Of a stretch of DNA of 64,000 bases, positions 1 through 7,214 are shown one piece after another. The stretch is from a virus: positions 905 to 64,904 of the IMG/VR virus record IMGVR_UViG_3300021594_000287; one strand, given 5' to 3'. Under the pieces are notes generated by a model. It did not search any database. It worked only from the letters and a program-made list of their open reading frames with translations, and was not told the origin of the DNA. Made by a program: the position numbers and the translations under genes. The stretch's first letter is position 1. Every line of letters starts with the position of its first letter.

Positions 1-65
1 ATAGTCCCAATAAAGTCAACACCTAAATGAGAACCATAAACCATAGTACCTTTGCTATACTTCAT
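1..65 (-). CDS. partial CDS, N-terminus of a small phage protein
   Basis: An ATG at 65 on the minus strand opens a frame of 21 codons that runs off the left edge of the window. Its start, MKYSKGTMVYGSH, resembles the start of the small gene at 11920..12090 (MKPKHGTMVYC), which is why I keep it. A-rich sequence precedes the ATG. Function is unknown and the C-terminus lies outside the window. Confidence 0.5.
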   Translation of the reverse strand, partial: MKYSKGTMVYGSHLGVDFIGT

Positions 66-109
66 ATAATTTATTTAAAATACAAAAATAATGTTTTATT
101 ATTAATAAG

Positions 110-415
110 TCAAGAGTTTTTGAGAATATTTTTTATCTCATCATTTGTAGTCCATATCATACTATACGATGGCGCTCCTTTTAATGTAGGTATTTCTCTT
201 ACCTCCCCGGAATACTTAGATCTTGGTAACAAATCGAGCGATGCTTCCATATATTTCATAATGCAATTACTATTAAGTATTGATTTTTTATTTAAAGAGA
301 TTGATTCTTTTAATCTCGCCCTGTAGGCGGGGCGGGAGACAATTGTCTTCACCACCCCTACCTCAAGGGAATCAATAACCAAATCAACTAACCTATGCAA
401 ATCACTTTCTATCAT
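110..415 (-). CDS. hypothetical protein (101 aa)
   Basis: A 101-residue protein of mixed charge with no membrane segment or signal peptide. It ends two bases before nothing recognisable, and its start follows directly on the stop of the four-TM gene at 418..1056 (2-nt gap), so the two are probably co-transcribed leftward. The C-terminal half (KSKYSGEVREIP-type segment, then SMIWTTNDEI) looks like a folded domain, but I do not recognise the family. The opposite-strand frame over the same DNA is a shadow. Confidence 0.6.
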   Translation of the reverse strand: MIESDLHRLVDLVIDSLEVGVVKTIVSRPAYRARLKESISLNKKSILNSNCIMKYMEASLDLLPRSKYSGEVREIPTLKGAPSYSMIWTTNDEIKNILKNS

Positions 416-417
416 TA

Positions 418-1056
418 TTATTTATTTACATCAACTACTTGAGATACTTTTCTTTTTCTTCCTCTCTTCTTTAAGACTTTTGCCGGCAACTCTGATTTCT
501 CCTGCTGAGGCTTGTAATCACTATGCTTCTTCGCTAATTCAAGTGCCGTGTAATACACAGATAAAGGGAAGATAGTTGTGATAAGTGCATAGAAAAAGAA
601 TCTAAAAGATAAGTCGTGTTGTATATAAGACATACCTATATTGATGAATATAGCAAACCATAGATACATAACTGCCAACTTATGGTTGCCTCTGATGGAG
701 AATATAACAATGTACAACTCAACACAGATTGCAAGTAACGCACTATGTAACCATGCCCAAAACCCATCGCCAATGAATGTTAGGTTGGCTATTACCATTG
801 CGGTATGCACTGCCTGTAATAAAGAAGTCGCAGTAAGTATCGTGATGATCATATTGCGTGACTTAAAAAACTTTTCTAAGTCTGTTTGATTGTTGCTTAT
901 TAGGCTCATCTTTTTTTGATTTTGTTTTAAAGTTAAAATAATATTCTTTATATCATCCTTGTGAAACCAGTCGTTGTACTTGTCTTTCATTAAGGTCTTA
1001 CTCCTATCTGATTCTCTATCGAGCCACAAAGATAATGCATCTAAATCATTAGCCAT
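418..1056 (-). CDS. four-helix integral membrane protein
   Basis: A 212-aa protein with a charged N-terminal domain (about residues 1-68), four hydrophobic segments (about 69-92, 98-120, 126-145 and 149-172) and a strongly basic tail ending in KKRGRKRK. It should sit in the host inner membrane with both ends on the same side. No catalytic motif is visible. Its place among small early-type genes suggests a host-modifying role, which is inference. A TATCTTTG match near its 5' end lies inside codons and is not taken as a promoter. Confidence 0.75.
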   Translation of the reverse strand: MANDLDALSLWLDRESDRSKTLMKDKYNDWFHKDDIKNIILTLKQNQKKMSLISNNQTDLEKFFKSRNMIITILTATSLLQAVHTAMVIANLTFIGDGFWAWLHSALLAICVELYIVIFSIRGNHKLAVMYLWFAIFINIGMSYIQHDLSFRFFFYALITTIFPLSVYYTALELAKKHSDYKPQQEKSELPAKVLKKRGRKRKVSQVVDVNK

Positions 1057-1062
1057 ATTAAA

Positions 1063-1218
1063 TTAAAAAACTTGTGAGTTTATTTTATTTAGTTGGTCTT
1101 TTGTAAATAGGTATTCGTTGCCTGGTTCTAAGTTTATATATGCTGAGGTCTTCACCTTGTCTACATATATCCTCCCGATAAGCAACCCTTCAAGTTGTTC
1201 TAATACTATCTCTTGCAT
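1063..1218 (-). CDS. small hypothetical protein (51 aa)
   Basis: ATG at 1218, stop at 1063. The 51-aa product begins MQEIVLEQLEGLLIG and ends KINSQVF. The start lies inside the end of the 1190..1507 gene in another frame (29-nt overlap), typical of the tight packing here. It fills an otherwise empty gap before 418..1056. Function unknown. Confidence 0.5.
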   Translation of the reverse strand: MQEIVLEQLEGLLIGRIYVDKVKTSAYINLEPGNEYLFTKDQLNKINSQVF

Positions 1219-1507
1219 AAAATAATTGTAATTGTTTGTTTAAAAAATTTCTAAGTCTCTGTTCTTCTTCCATGTCAGACTTTGTATAAAAGTATTCCCT
1301 CTTCCTTGATGCTGAATCTTTTAATACTATCTCTAACATATCTTTTAAGTTTGTTAACTTCCTTCCTTGGCTTGATGTAAGATACCATTTACCATCATCC
1401 TCGTAACATCTTATTGGCGGCTTCTTCATATTTGAATTATCGAACAAGAAGTTTAATTTAGTAACTGCTTCTTTCTTTGACTCATATGGTTTCTTATCTT
1501 CTCTCAT
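1190..1507 (-). CDS. hypothetical protein (105 aa)
   Basis: A basic, soluble 105-aa protein. A central WYLTSSQGRKLTNLK segment could be a small beta-hairpin unit, and the C-terminal half is predicted helical and rich in Lys, Arg and Glu. No family recognised. An A/T-rich leader of 17 nt separates it from the HTH gene upstream (1525..1734), so both probably lie on one leftward transcript. Confidence 0.6.
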   Translation of the reverse strand: MREDKKPYESKKEAVTKLNFLFDNSNMKKPPIRCYEDDGKWYLTSSQGRKLTNLKDMLEIVLKDSASRKREYFYTKSDMEEEQRLRNFLNKQLQLFYARDSIRTT

Positions 1508-1524
1508 TTTAATTTAATTTTTAA

Positions 1525-1734
1525 TTAATCATAATTTCTAATTTTGTTTGGCTCAATTATTTTCCACGCATTCAATATCCTATCCACACGATTGACATTT
1601 AAAACTGCTCTGCCAGCGTGTTTTAAATACAAAGATACGACAGATACATGGACACCCGAATACAAAGAAAGCAAACTAATCTCCTTGTGTTGTATAACTT
1701 TCCTTATTCTTTTTAGTTGTTCTACTTTATTCAT
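1525..1734 (-). CDS. small helix-turn-helix DNA-binding protein
   Basis: A 69-aa protein. Residues about 15-55 read as a Cro/XRE-like fold: a helix, a turn, then a recognition-like helix (SGVHVSVVSLYLKHAG) followed by VDRILNAWKII. Size fits a Cro-type repressor. Its start overlaps the end of 1727..2182 by 8 nt, suggesting translational coupling. It could regulate the left-arm operons. The HTH call rests on pattern only. Confidence 0.5.
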   Translation of the reverse strand: MNKVEQLKRIRKVIQHKEISLLSLYSGVHVSVVSLYLKHAGRAVLNVNRVDRILNAWKIIEPNKIRNYD

Positions 1735-2182
1735 TATAATCTTTTACAGATATAACAAAATTCTTTATAGTATCGTATGTTCCGACAGGCACTTGTGTTG
1801 AATGCTCGTCTATGATATACCCAAACTCATCTGATATAGTTACGTGTGACATATCACCAAGCCAAGAGTCTGATACTTTAGAATAGTTTACTTGGTAATT
1901 GCTATCATTATAACAAACAATCATATTGTATGAAGTTGTCTTTGTGCAAGACTCGATGAATGGTGCAGACACACCTGCCGAATTACCATCCCATTCCAAA
2001 TACTCTATAACCCCTTTATCAAAGGCTTCGTCAATATCTTGATAGCCATTAACTAAACACCAAAACGTTGCATCTTCAGAGTACTTAAAGAAGTATTCTT
2101 CATCATTTAGTTTGGCATAGTAGCCAGAGTTCATACCTTCTCCGGTAGCGGAGCAAACCTTAGCATAATTGATTCTCATCAT
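1727..2182 (-). CDS. conserved phage hypothetical with CSATGEGM N-terminus
   Basis: 151 aa, acidic and aromatic-rich. The N-terminal CSATGEGMNSGYY segment resembles a short motif in small proteins of other large phages (remembered, not checked). Two adjacent Met codons are possible starts; the first forms an ATGA overlap with the stop of 2179..2430 and is preferred. No transmembrane segment. Role unknown. Confidence 0.65.
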   Translation of the reverse strand: MMRINYAKVCSATGEGMNSGYYAKLNDEEYFFKYSEDATFWCLVNGYQDIDEAFDKGVIEYLEWDGNSAGVSAPFIESCTKTTSYNMIVCYNDSNYQVNYSKVSDSWLGDMSHVTISDEFGYIIDEHSTQVPVGTYDTIKNFVISVKDYNE

Positions 2183-2430
2183 TGTTGTATTATTTGGTCA
2201 GAAAAATAAATGTCAATACTAATACCATCATAGTTTGTATAGTTGCCTGCATCCACATACTCAGACAAATCTTCTTCTGAGATGTCCCCTTCTTCTTCAC
2301 GTATTAAATCCATGAACATCTGTTCTGCATCTACAATTACATCAGATGATTTTTCCTCGTCAGTAATTATGTAGGAGTATGATTCACTAATCATACCCCT
2401 ATCAGTTTTTAAAACGTTGATTATTCTCAT
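2179..2430 (-). CDS. acidic hypothetical protein (83 aa)
   Basis: A very acidic 83-aa protein with runs of Asp and Glu in its middle (EEEGDISEEDLSEYVDAGNY). It is coupled to the next gene by an ATGA overlap at 2179-2182. High acidity and small size are common among host-takeover proteins of phages, but that is only an analogy. Confidence 0.6.
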   Translation of the reverse strand: MRIINVLKTDRGMISESYSYIITDEEKSSDVIVDAEQMFMDLIREEEGDISEEDLSEYVDAGNYTNYDGISIDIYFSDQIIQQ

Positions 2431-2432
2431 AT

Positions 2433-2705
2433 CTATTTTAATTTATCATCTAAGAAATCTTCCAATAAATCAAAGAACTCTCCGTCTTCTAAAGGAAGAT
2501 CTCTTGTAGCGAGAAAATGTTCAAACTCAAATGTCAAGTCTTCGGCTAATTCGTAGAGACCACCTATACCTTGCATGGTATCAATCGTAATTATTTTATC
2601 AGAGGTCTCAGCGTTGCTCATAATATAAGACGCTATTTCAAAATGTGTTTCTAATAAATTAGACAGACCTCTTGGTGTTTGAATGTGTTGTGTTATTTGC
2701 TGCAT
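2433..2705 (-). CDS. acidic hypothetical protein (90 aa)
   Basis: A 90-aa acidic, probably helical protein. The C-terminus contains FFDLLEDFLDDKLK. It lies 2 nt upstream of 2179..2430 and belongs to the run of small acidic genes between 1.7 and 3.2 kb. No family recognised. Confidence 0.6.
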   Translation of the reverse strand: MQQITQHIQTPRGLSNLLETHFEIASYIMSNAETSDKIITIDTMQGIGGLYELAEDLTFEFEHFLATRDLPLEDGEFFDLLEDFLDDKLK

Positions 2706-2719
2706 TGTATTTATTTTAA

Positions 2720-2929
2720 TTAATAAGATACTATTATTTCATCTGAGTCTAAGTACATTTCATATGGAGCATTGGCGTATGCCTTATCAATCATATCTTG
2801 TATGTCTTTGTCAGCGTCTATGTAAGGTACAATATCATTGTCGTTAAGGTTATTAGGTACTTCTACGATAAGTTCTATCTCCTTAAAGAACTTTACTATA
2901 CCTGTCAATTTGATTTGTCTTGTTTCCAT
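2720..2929 (-). CDS. hypothetical protein (69 aa)
   Basis: 69 aa, starting METRQIKLTGIVKFFKEIE. The first half looks like a beta-strand pair, the second like an acidic helix (IDADKDIQDMIDKAYANA). Preceded by an A/T-rich leader (attttaattt type) shared by several neighbouring genes. Function unknown. Confidence 0.55.
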   Translation of the reverse strand: METRQIKLTGIVKFFKEIELIVEVPNNLNDNDIVPYIDADKDIQDMIDKAYANAPYEMYLDSDEIIVSY

Positions 2930-2935
2930 TTTAAT

Positions 2936-3211
2936 TTAATTTTCTTTTGTGTATAAAACATAAGATACAAATACCCCAGACAATGATAAGTCATTGTTTA
3001 AGTCATCCATAAAGTCAGATATCCTTTCGACTGATATATAATCCTCATTGATATCGCTAAACTCTCTTTGAATCATATCCTTAACATACCATTGACCAGA
3101 CCCTTCGTAGTCGGGCGGTGATGTGAAGACACTATTCTCCAACTTTTCGCATACCTTACGTGCGTTATGGTAGAATACCCTTATTAATACTATAAATATT
3201 TCGTGTTTCAT
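2936..3211 (-). CDS. hypothetical protein (91 aa)
   Basis: I take the internal Met at 3211 as the start (MKHEIFIVLIRVFY): it lies just after the stop of the upstream gene at 3223, whereas the longer frame (to 3256) would overlap that gene. The 91-aa product has a hydrophobic N-terminal 12 residues and a soluble acidic remainder. No family recognised. Confidence 0.55.
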   Translation of the reverse strand: MKHEIFIVLIRVFYHNARKVCEKLENSVFTSPPDYEGSGQWYVKDMIQREFSDINEDYISVERISDFMDDLNNDLSLSGVFVSYVLYTKEN

Positions 3212-3222
3212 TTTAATTTGTT

Positions 3223-3696
3223 TTACCAAGATGCTAAATAAGTATAGCCAACCCATACATCATCGTCTTCGTCAATGTCATCAATCTCATTCTGCAATAT
3301 ATCTATTGTGAACTCTACATCTTTAATATAAAATTCATCAACCTCTTGACCGCCAAAAAAGAAACCAGCGACAGGTGGCATCAACTCCTCAGCACACGCA
3401 TAGTTTGCGTCACGTATCGCGATAAGCATATCAAGTATGTTTGTCAAGTCTTCCTTTGTAAGTCGTACCTCTTGGCAATTGTCTACTTGATTTGCAAAGT
3501 TCTCAATTATATATCCGTGTAGTGCGTTGAACTTTCTCCAATAGGCTACCTCTTCTTTGATGTAGGCTACTCTTTCTGGTTTAATCTTTGTGGCATGACC
3601 ACCTCTTTTTACATCAACATCAAATCTCTCTTCTTTAGAAGAGAACGACCAATTCTTTACGTAAGTTTGTTTGTATAAATACATATCAAGTCCCAT
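3223..3696 (-). CDS. conserved phage protein with MGLDMYL N-terminus
   Basis: 157 aa beginning MGLDMYLYKQTYVKNW and containing YWRKFNALHGYI, a conserved Asn-Cys segment and PPVAGFFFGG near residue 110. This order matches a family seen in many phages and some bacteria (from memory), whose function is not established. The acidic C-terminal stretch (DIDEDDDVWVG) precedes a Tyr/Trp end. Likely soluble and cytoplasmic. It is one of the better-conserved genes of this arm. Confidence 0.75.
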   Translation of the reverse strand: MGLDMYLYKQTYVKNWSFSSKEERFDVDVKRGGHATKIKPERVAYIKEEVAYWRKFNALHGYIIENFANQVDNCQEVRLTKEDLTNILDMLIAIRDANYACAEELMPPVAGFFFGGQEVDEFYIKDVEFTIDILQNEIDDIDEDDDVWVGYTYLASW

Positions 3697-3698
3697 AA

Positions 3699-3869
3699 TT
3701 ATTTATTTAATAAGTTAATATAATTGTTTGCCTCCTCTTGAGACCTAAACTGACCTATGCTTTCAACTATCTTCTCGTTGTAAACCTCGACCAACTCGTA
3801 CCAAAAGTGATTGTACCTTGAATGAATAATTCTGTACTCTCCTTGTTTGTTTGTCTTTACTGCTTCCAT
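3699..3869 (-). CDS. hypothetical protein with NKQGEYRIIHS motif
   Basis: I choose the Met at 3869 (MEAVKTNKQGEYRIIHS), which begins two bases after the stop of 3871..4068, rather than the longer frame to 3899. The choice is supported by the truncated paralogue at 4413..4502, which begins MDMKKNKQGEYRVIHS. The 56-aa product may be a small beta sheet plus helix. Role unknown. Confidence 0.55.
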   Translation of the reverse strand: MEAVKTNKQGEYRIIHSRYNHFWYELVEVYNEKIVESIGQFRSQEEANNYINLLNK

Positions 3870-3870
3870 A

Positions 3871-4068
3871 TCATACAAATAATTGTTCACAATATTCATC
3901 GAACTCTTGTTCGGTACAGCAGGACAGGTACTCTTTCTCTTCGGTTGCTTCAGAACTTGTATTCCAATTTGTTATCTCCAAATCAGTAAGCCTTATAACG
4001 GCTGTGTAGTTATTCCAAATCTCTTGGAAGAATTGAAACTTGTTTGTCTCTCTAATTAAGTGTGTCAT
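3871..4068 (-). CDS. hypothetical protein (65 aa)
   Basis: 65 aa, first gene downstream of a well-formed leftward promoter at 4114..4145. It has Cys-Cys in the middle (LSCCTEQEFDEYCEQ) and an acidic C-terminus. No family recognised. Confidence 0.55.
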   Translation of the reverse strand: MTHLIRETNKFQFFQEIWNNYTAVIRLTDLEITNWNTSSEATEEKEYLSCCTEQEFDEYCEQLFV

Positions 4069-4113
4069 AATAAATATTTAATCGTTAAAGAATTCGCTCT
4101 CATTTATGAGCCA

Positions 4114-4145
4114 CAAAGATAATATAACTAAAGCAATTAACAAAA
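4114..4145 (-). promoter_or_regulatory. Bacteroidota-type promoter, leftward
   Basis: On the minus strand a -33 box TTTTG (4145-4141) is followed after exactly 19 nt by the -7 box TATCTTTG (4121-4114). This matches the primary-sigma promoter pattern of Bacteroidota (TTTG-like, 19 nt, TAnnTTTG). The next start codon is at 4068. Confidence 0.65.
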
Positions 4146-4168
4146 TAATCATTGGAATATTTTTAGTT

Positions 4169-4411
4169 TCAAGGAATAAGTAACTCATCAATGTGACCAA
4201 CCACGTTACATTCTAAATCAAATACTGCATTCATAACAGATGAATCTGTGTACCATCGCTTAACGAACCTAACTAAGTCACTATGGGATACCCTCTCTTG
4301 GGTAGTGAATGAAGCAAAGTCATCTGCTAACTTTTCATTGTCTCTATCTAAAAAGTGTTTCAATACATCGGATGAGAAGTAATAAGTCTCTGAAAATATT
4401 TTATGTGCCAT
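4169..4411 (-). CDS. hypothetical protein (80 aa)
   Basis: 80 aa starting MAHKIFSETYYFSSDVLKHFL. Its VLKHFLDRDNEKLADDFASF segment looks helical. It lies upstream of the promoter at 4114..4145, so it ends the previous transcription unit. No family recognised. Confidence 0.55.
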   Translation of the reverse strand: MAHKIFSETYYFSSDVLKHFLDRDNEKLADDFASFTTQERVSHSDLVRFVKRWYTDSSVMNAVFDLECNVVGHIDELLIP

Positions 4412-4412
4412 G

Positions 4413-4502
4413 TTAAATTATTTTATTAGTTAAAAAATATTGTGCGTTATTGTTTGAGTGTATAACTCTGTACTCGCCTTGCTTGTTTTTTTTCATATCC
4501 AT
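4413..4502 (-). pseudogene. truncated paralogue of the 3699..3869 gene
   Basis: A 29-codon frame (ATG at 4502, stop at 4413) whose first 17 residues, MDMKKNKQGEYRVIHSN, closely match the start of the 3699..3869 product. After that the similarity stops and the frame ends in an Asn/Phe-rich tail. It looks like a decayed duplicate, though a functional micropeptide cannot be excluded. Confidence 0.45.
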
Positions 4503-4507
4503 TGTAT

Positions 4508-4948
4508 TTAACTAAACATATACTCACCGAAAAGAATGTACTGCAACAGAACGTCGCAGTCCTCAGCATCAGACTCTTCATGATACACCCTATCGAATGC
4601 TAATTGGAATGCATCGCTTGGTTCTTCTTCTAAGAATTTCCACAAGGCTTTCTCTACTACATCTAAGGTAAGGGGGGTTATTTGCACATCGAAACCTTCT
4701 TTGAGTACAAACTTTATATCGCCACCTGCAATAATCATCTCAGCATATATACACTCAAGCGTTTGGTCTAATTTTTGTTTCGCCAATCGAGACCTTGCTT
4801 CTCTATACTTCTCCTTGTCCCAATCAATATAGAATCCATACGCACTAAAGTAATAGATGCCATCTGAAAGAATGGTGGAAATAAAATCTCTATAAGAGAT
4901 CGTAACTTCCTTACAGATACGGAACGTTCCGTTGTGTGTGTTTGTCAT
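4508..4948 (-). CDS. hypothetical protein, tandem paralogue A (146 aa)
   Basis: 146 aa. It shares its layout with the upstream neighbour 4969..5379: an N-terminal MTNT, a helix then YYFSxYG near residue 30, a MII motif near the middle, and a C-terminal DAExCDVxLQxILFGE block. The pair is therefore a tandem gene duplication that has diverged strongly in between. Acidic and soluble; no known family. Confidence 0.65.
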   Translation of the reverse strand: MTNTHNGTFRICKEVTISYRDFISTILSDGIYYFSAYGFYIDWDKEKYREARSRLAKQKLDQTLECIYAEMIIAGGDIKFVLKEGFDVQITPLTLDVVEKALWKFLEEEPSDAFQLAFDRVYHEESDAEDCDVLLQYILFGEYMFS

Positions 4949-4968
4949 TGTGTTTGTTTTTAATTAGG

Positions 4969-5379
4969 TTAACCAAATATAATATCTCCATAAAGAATAC
5001 ATTGCAGTATTACATCACACGTCTCAGCATCGTCCTCCTCTGCTAAGAGAGTGTCTACTGCATTGGTAAAAGTGGGGTTGACCCCATACAAGTTCTTTAA
5101 ACCATCTTCAACAGATTGTAGCGTTAGGTCTGCGTTCATCTCACCATCACCCTCTATGTCATCAAAATGTAACGTATAACCATCAATAATCATTTGAGTT
5201 AATACATCCTCCCATGCTGGGTCTGAAAGTGTAGAACTTTCTTTTGTAAGTTCATAACCCTTTCGGCTATAGTTTAACTGAATGCCGTATCCGGAAAAGT
5301 AATACATACCATTACATAGTAAGTTGCAGATAAATTCTCTGATGTGAGGGGTCTTATCTATTTGAAGTGTGTTTGTCAT
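4969..5379 (-). CDS. hypothetical protein, tandem paralogue B (136 aa)
   Basis: 136 aa, paralogous to 4508..4948 through the YYFSGYG and DAETCDVILQCILYG blocks. The two genes are 20 nt apart and both have an A/T-rich leader with gtttttaat-type sequence. The conserved Cys in the C-terminal block is retained in both copies. Confidence 0.65.
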   Translation of the reverse strand: MTNTLQIDKTPHIREFICNLLCNGMYYFSGYGIQLNYSRKGYELTKESSTLSDPAWEDVLTQMIIDGYTLHFDDIEGDGEMNADLTLQSVEDGLKNLYGVNPTFTNAVDTLLAEEDDAETCDVILQCILYGDIIFG

Positions 5380-5405
5380 TGTGTTTTATTTATTTGATTA
5401 ATTAA

Positions 5406-5756
5406 TTACTTAATGAATTCTCTATAAAATTTCGTAAACCTCTGCACGAATCTATCGTTAGCAAACAAATCAGATAACGTTGGTGCAACGATATTGCAAT
5501 AATTTCTTTCCTCCTGCACTACTCTGTAAGTTCCGTCTAATACGACGTATGTCTCCCCATTATCAGCAGTGTACCTTTTGCCGTGAGCATAGTACTTTAT
5601 TACTAAAAATGAAGTGTCAGACTTGCCCTTTATTATTATTTTTCCAAGAATGTTGTCTCTTTCGTAATCCGGAAGACCTTTCCATTCGTCATCTAACCAT
5701 ATGCTTAATTCGATTTGCATTGTTGGCGGCATATCTTGCTTGAGCAAATTCGGCAT
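5406..5756 (-). CDS. hypothetical protein (116 aa)
   Basis: Up to 116 aa. Starts at 5756, 5732 or 5720 are possible and all overlap the end of 5689..5874; the Met at 5720 (MQIELSIWLDDEW) gives the smallest overlap. The product has a beta-rich middle (YVVLDGTYRVVQEE) and a basic helical C-terminus (FVQRFTKFYREFIK). Unknown function. Confidence 0.55.
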   Translation of the reverse strand: MPNLLKQDMPPTMQIELSIWLDDEWKGLPDYERDNILGKIIIKGKSDTSFLVIKYYAHGKRYTADNGETYVVLDGTYRVVQEERNYCNIVAPTLSDLFANDRFVQRFTKFYREFIK

Positions 5757-5874
5757 CTAAAACTGAGATATCGAAAAAGTTGAAAGACTTGTTTGCAAAG
5801 TTTCTTTGCTCGTTGAAAGACAAGAACTCTTGTGTAATTGAGTTAATAATTTCTTGTTGATTCTGTGTTAACAT
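5689..5874 (-). CDS. hypothetical protein (61 aa)
   Basis: 61 aa, Asn/Gln/Ala-rich and predicted fully helical (QQEIINSITQEFLSFNEQ). Its 3' end overlaps the start of 5406..5756. Starts after an A/T leader. No family recognised. Confidence 0.5.
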   Translation of the reverse strand: MLTQNQQEIINSITQEFLSFNEQRNFANKSFNFFDISVLDAEFAQARYAANNANRIKHMVR

Positions 5875-5885
5875 TTTAATTATAT

Positions 5886-5987
5886 TTAATTGTTTAATAA
5901 AATTAATTTTAAGGTACTTGCGGTGCGTTCTGTTGGACTTTCTCCTATCAAGTGGTACTTGGTATCATATAATAAAAGAAAGTCCAT
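5886..5987 (-). CDS. doubtful 33-aa ORF overlapping a structured region
   Basis: A 33-codon frame beginning MDFLLLYDTKYHLIGE starts 11 nt after the stop of 5998..6213. Most of it is formed by the strong inverted repeat at 5935..5985, so the reading frame may be incidental to an RNA structure. Kept because spacing fits a gene and nothing else fills the gap. Confidence 0.25.
   Translation of the reverse strand: MDFLLLYDTKYHLIGESPTERTASTLKLILLNN
5935..5985 (-). other. long two-part inverted repeat, possible structured RNA
   Basis: Outer arms GGACTTTCT (5935-5943) and AGAAAGTCC (5977-5985) are perfectly complementary. Inside them TATCAAGT (5946-5953) pairs with ACTTGGTA (5957-5964) through one wobble. 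The RNA would be a bipartite hairpin with an asymmetric internal loop. There is no T-run beside it, so it is not a standard terminator. Confidence 0.5.
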
Positions 5988-5997
5988 TAGAATCGAT

Positions 5998-6213
5998 TTA
6001 AAAAGCCATCTCTCTTTTTGCTTTTTTATCTGCAAGATAAAGTTCTTTATGTGCTTTAGACCAATAGGCGTGACCCTCAATGGTATCACCCCATATGAAA
6101 GCCTCTTCCAATGTCTTCTGATAAATAGATAACTCAGTTAATCCTGGGCGTTGTTCCAAAGCGTTGGCTATTGCTCTGTGTCTGAGTACGAGTGGGAGTT
6201 TTGCAATTGTCAT
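5998..6213 (-). CDS. conserved hypothetical protein (71 aa)
   Basis: 71 aa beginning MTIAKLPLVLRHRAIANALEQ. The segments WGDTIEGHAYWSKAH and LYLADKK are reminiscent of small proteins in other phages (memory, not checked). Helical and basic. Its leader carries the first copy of the 19-bp palindrome 18 nt upstream of the ATG. Confidence 0.6.
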   Translation of the reverse strand: MTIAKLPLVLRHRAIANALEQRPGLTELSIYQKTLEEAFIWGDTIEGHAYWSKAHKELYLADKKAKREMAF

Positions 6214-6231
6214 TTTGAAAAAGATTGTAGC

Positions 6232-6250
6232 AGTTACCTCCGAGGTAACT
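6232..6250. repeat. 19-bp palindrome, copy 1
   Basis: AGTTACCTCCGAGGTAACT, perfect copy with C/G extending the arms by one more pair. Lies between DUF932 gene 6265..7149 and the start of 5998..6213. Confidence 0.9.
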
Positions 6251-6264
6251 GCCGTGTTATAAAA

Positions 6265-7149
6265 TTAGTTTAGTTGTGCAAGTGCTGCGCTGAATGTGTT
6301 CTGTACCAATGTATTCACTGAAGAGTAAAGAAGTTTCTCCTCATTCTTATTCGACTTGTCATGTGTAGCGTACCTTGTGAACCCATTCACAACAGAGAAC
6401 AAGTTGTCGCCGGTATTACTCATCTCGATAGCCACACTTCTGTTGATTGCATCAAGCATTGTCCGTGACTGCGCACTCATGGTCTTGTAATCCTTTGCTG
6501 AAAGACCTGTTACTTTCTTAATGAAAGAATCAAGTTCATTACTATCGATCCTCAATGATGCCATGCGCCCGAAGTCTATAAGGAACTCATTGTTCTTTTC
6601 TATGGTGTTGGCAATGTACCCACACAGATTATAAATCTTCATGTGGTTATTAGTGGTGTTCTTGAATGACATAACTTGTGAGTGGGGCGAAGATGCACCA
6701 TTACTGCACCAAAGTCTGTACATATACTCTGTAATGGATGTCTTGGTAAGTCCGTCAAATCCAGTTCTGAATTCAAGTCTACGCTTTATCACATCTCCAA
6801 CCATAGGTGAACCTTTTATCTCGGTAGTTGGTAGTGCCAATGTGAATGCCACCTTCTTGCCACCATGGTATTCTTTAAAGTCCAAAGTTGAAAGATCGAT
6901 ATTCACATCACAACTCATAACAGACTGCACAATACTCTCAAGCATTATCTCAAGATTCATTGGTGAATATCTGCTGCCGACTACGCCAAGAGCAGCACCG
7001 CCTGAGTTCTTATACACACCGAATGCATCAGGGCTATCGAACATCTCGTTGCCAGTGTGTAGTTGGATAAGTTTAGGTTCAAACAACTTCTCTCTTACTG
7101 CTTCGATGTTGTCGAACTCTCTTTCGATTTGATTTAAAATGTTACTCAT
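6265..7149 (-). CDS. DUF932-family phage/plasmid protein
   Basis: 294 aa with the DUF932 layout: an N-terminal GNEMFDSPDAFGVYKNSGGAALGVVGSRYSPM segment split across residues about 33-64, a RLEFRTGFDGLTKTSITEY segment (about 126-144) and LWCSNGASS (about 147-155). DUF932 proteins are widespread in phages and plasmids and some are tied to DNA metabolism or recombination, but the activity is not established. It is the last of three genes linked by ATGA overlaps (7471 to 6265), and its stop is followed by palindrome copy 1. Confidence 0.8.
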   Translation of the reverse strand: MSNILNQIEREFDNIEAVREKLFEPKLIQLHTGNEMFDSPDAFGVYKNSGGAALGVVGSRYSPMNLEIMLESIVQSVMSCDVNIDLSTLDFKEYHGGKKVAFTLALPTTEIKGSPMVGDVIKRRLEFRTGFDGLTKTSITEYMYRLWCSNGASSPHSQVMSFKNTTNNHMKIYNLCGYIANTIEKNNEFLIDFGRMASLRIDSNELDSFIKKVTGLSAKDYKTMSAQSRTMLDAINRSVAIEMSNTGDNLFSVVNGFTRYATHDKSNKNEEKLLYSSVNTLVQNTFSAALAQLN

Positions 7150-7214
7150 TTGTTTGATGTTTTAGATTTAAGAATAATTGCTACAATAATTAAGATTAAA
7201 AGATAGATGTTCAT
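7146..7214 (-). CDS. 22-aa hydrophobic micropeptide
   Basis: ATG at 7214 overlaps the stop of 7211..7471 (ATGA), and its own stop overlaps the ATG of the DUF932 gene at 7149 (ATGA). The peptide begins MNIYLLILIIVAIILKSK: a single membrane-spanning helix and a basic tail. Two precise ATGA junctions make it credible despite its size. Function unknown. Confidence 0.5.
   Translation of the reverse strand: MNIYLLILIIVAIILKSKTSNK

Noticed and set aside
27-326. Plus-strand frame of 99 codons at the left edge
   Set aside because: It lies opposite the minus-strand genes 1..65 and 110..415, has a low-complexity Ile/Phe/Leu composition and no recognisable domain.
1024-1035. TATCTTTG promoter-like box in 418..1056
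   Set aside because: It is inside the coding sequence of the four-TM protein near its start, with no -33 box at 19 nt and no gene directly downstream.
6641-7132. Plus-strand frame of 163 codons
   Set aside because: It is antisense to the DUF932 gene, whose family match is clear.
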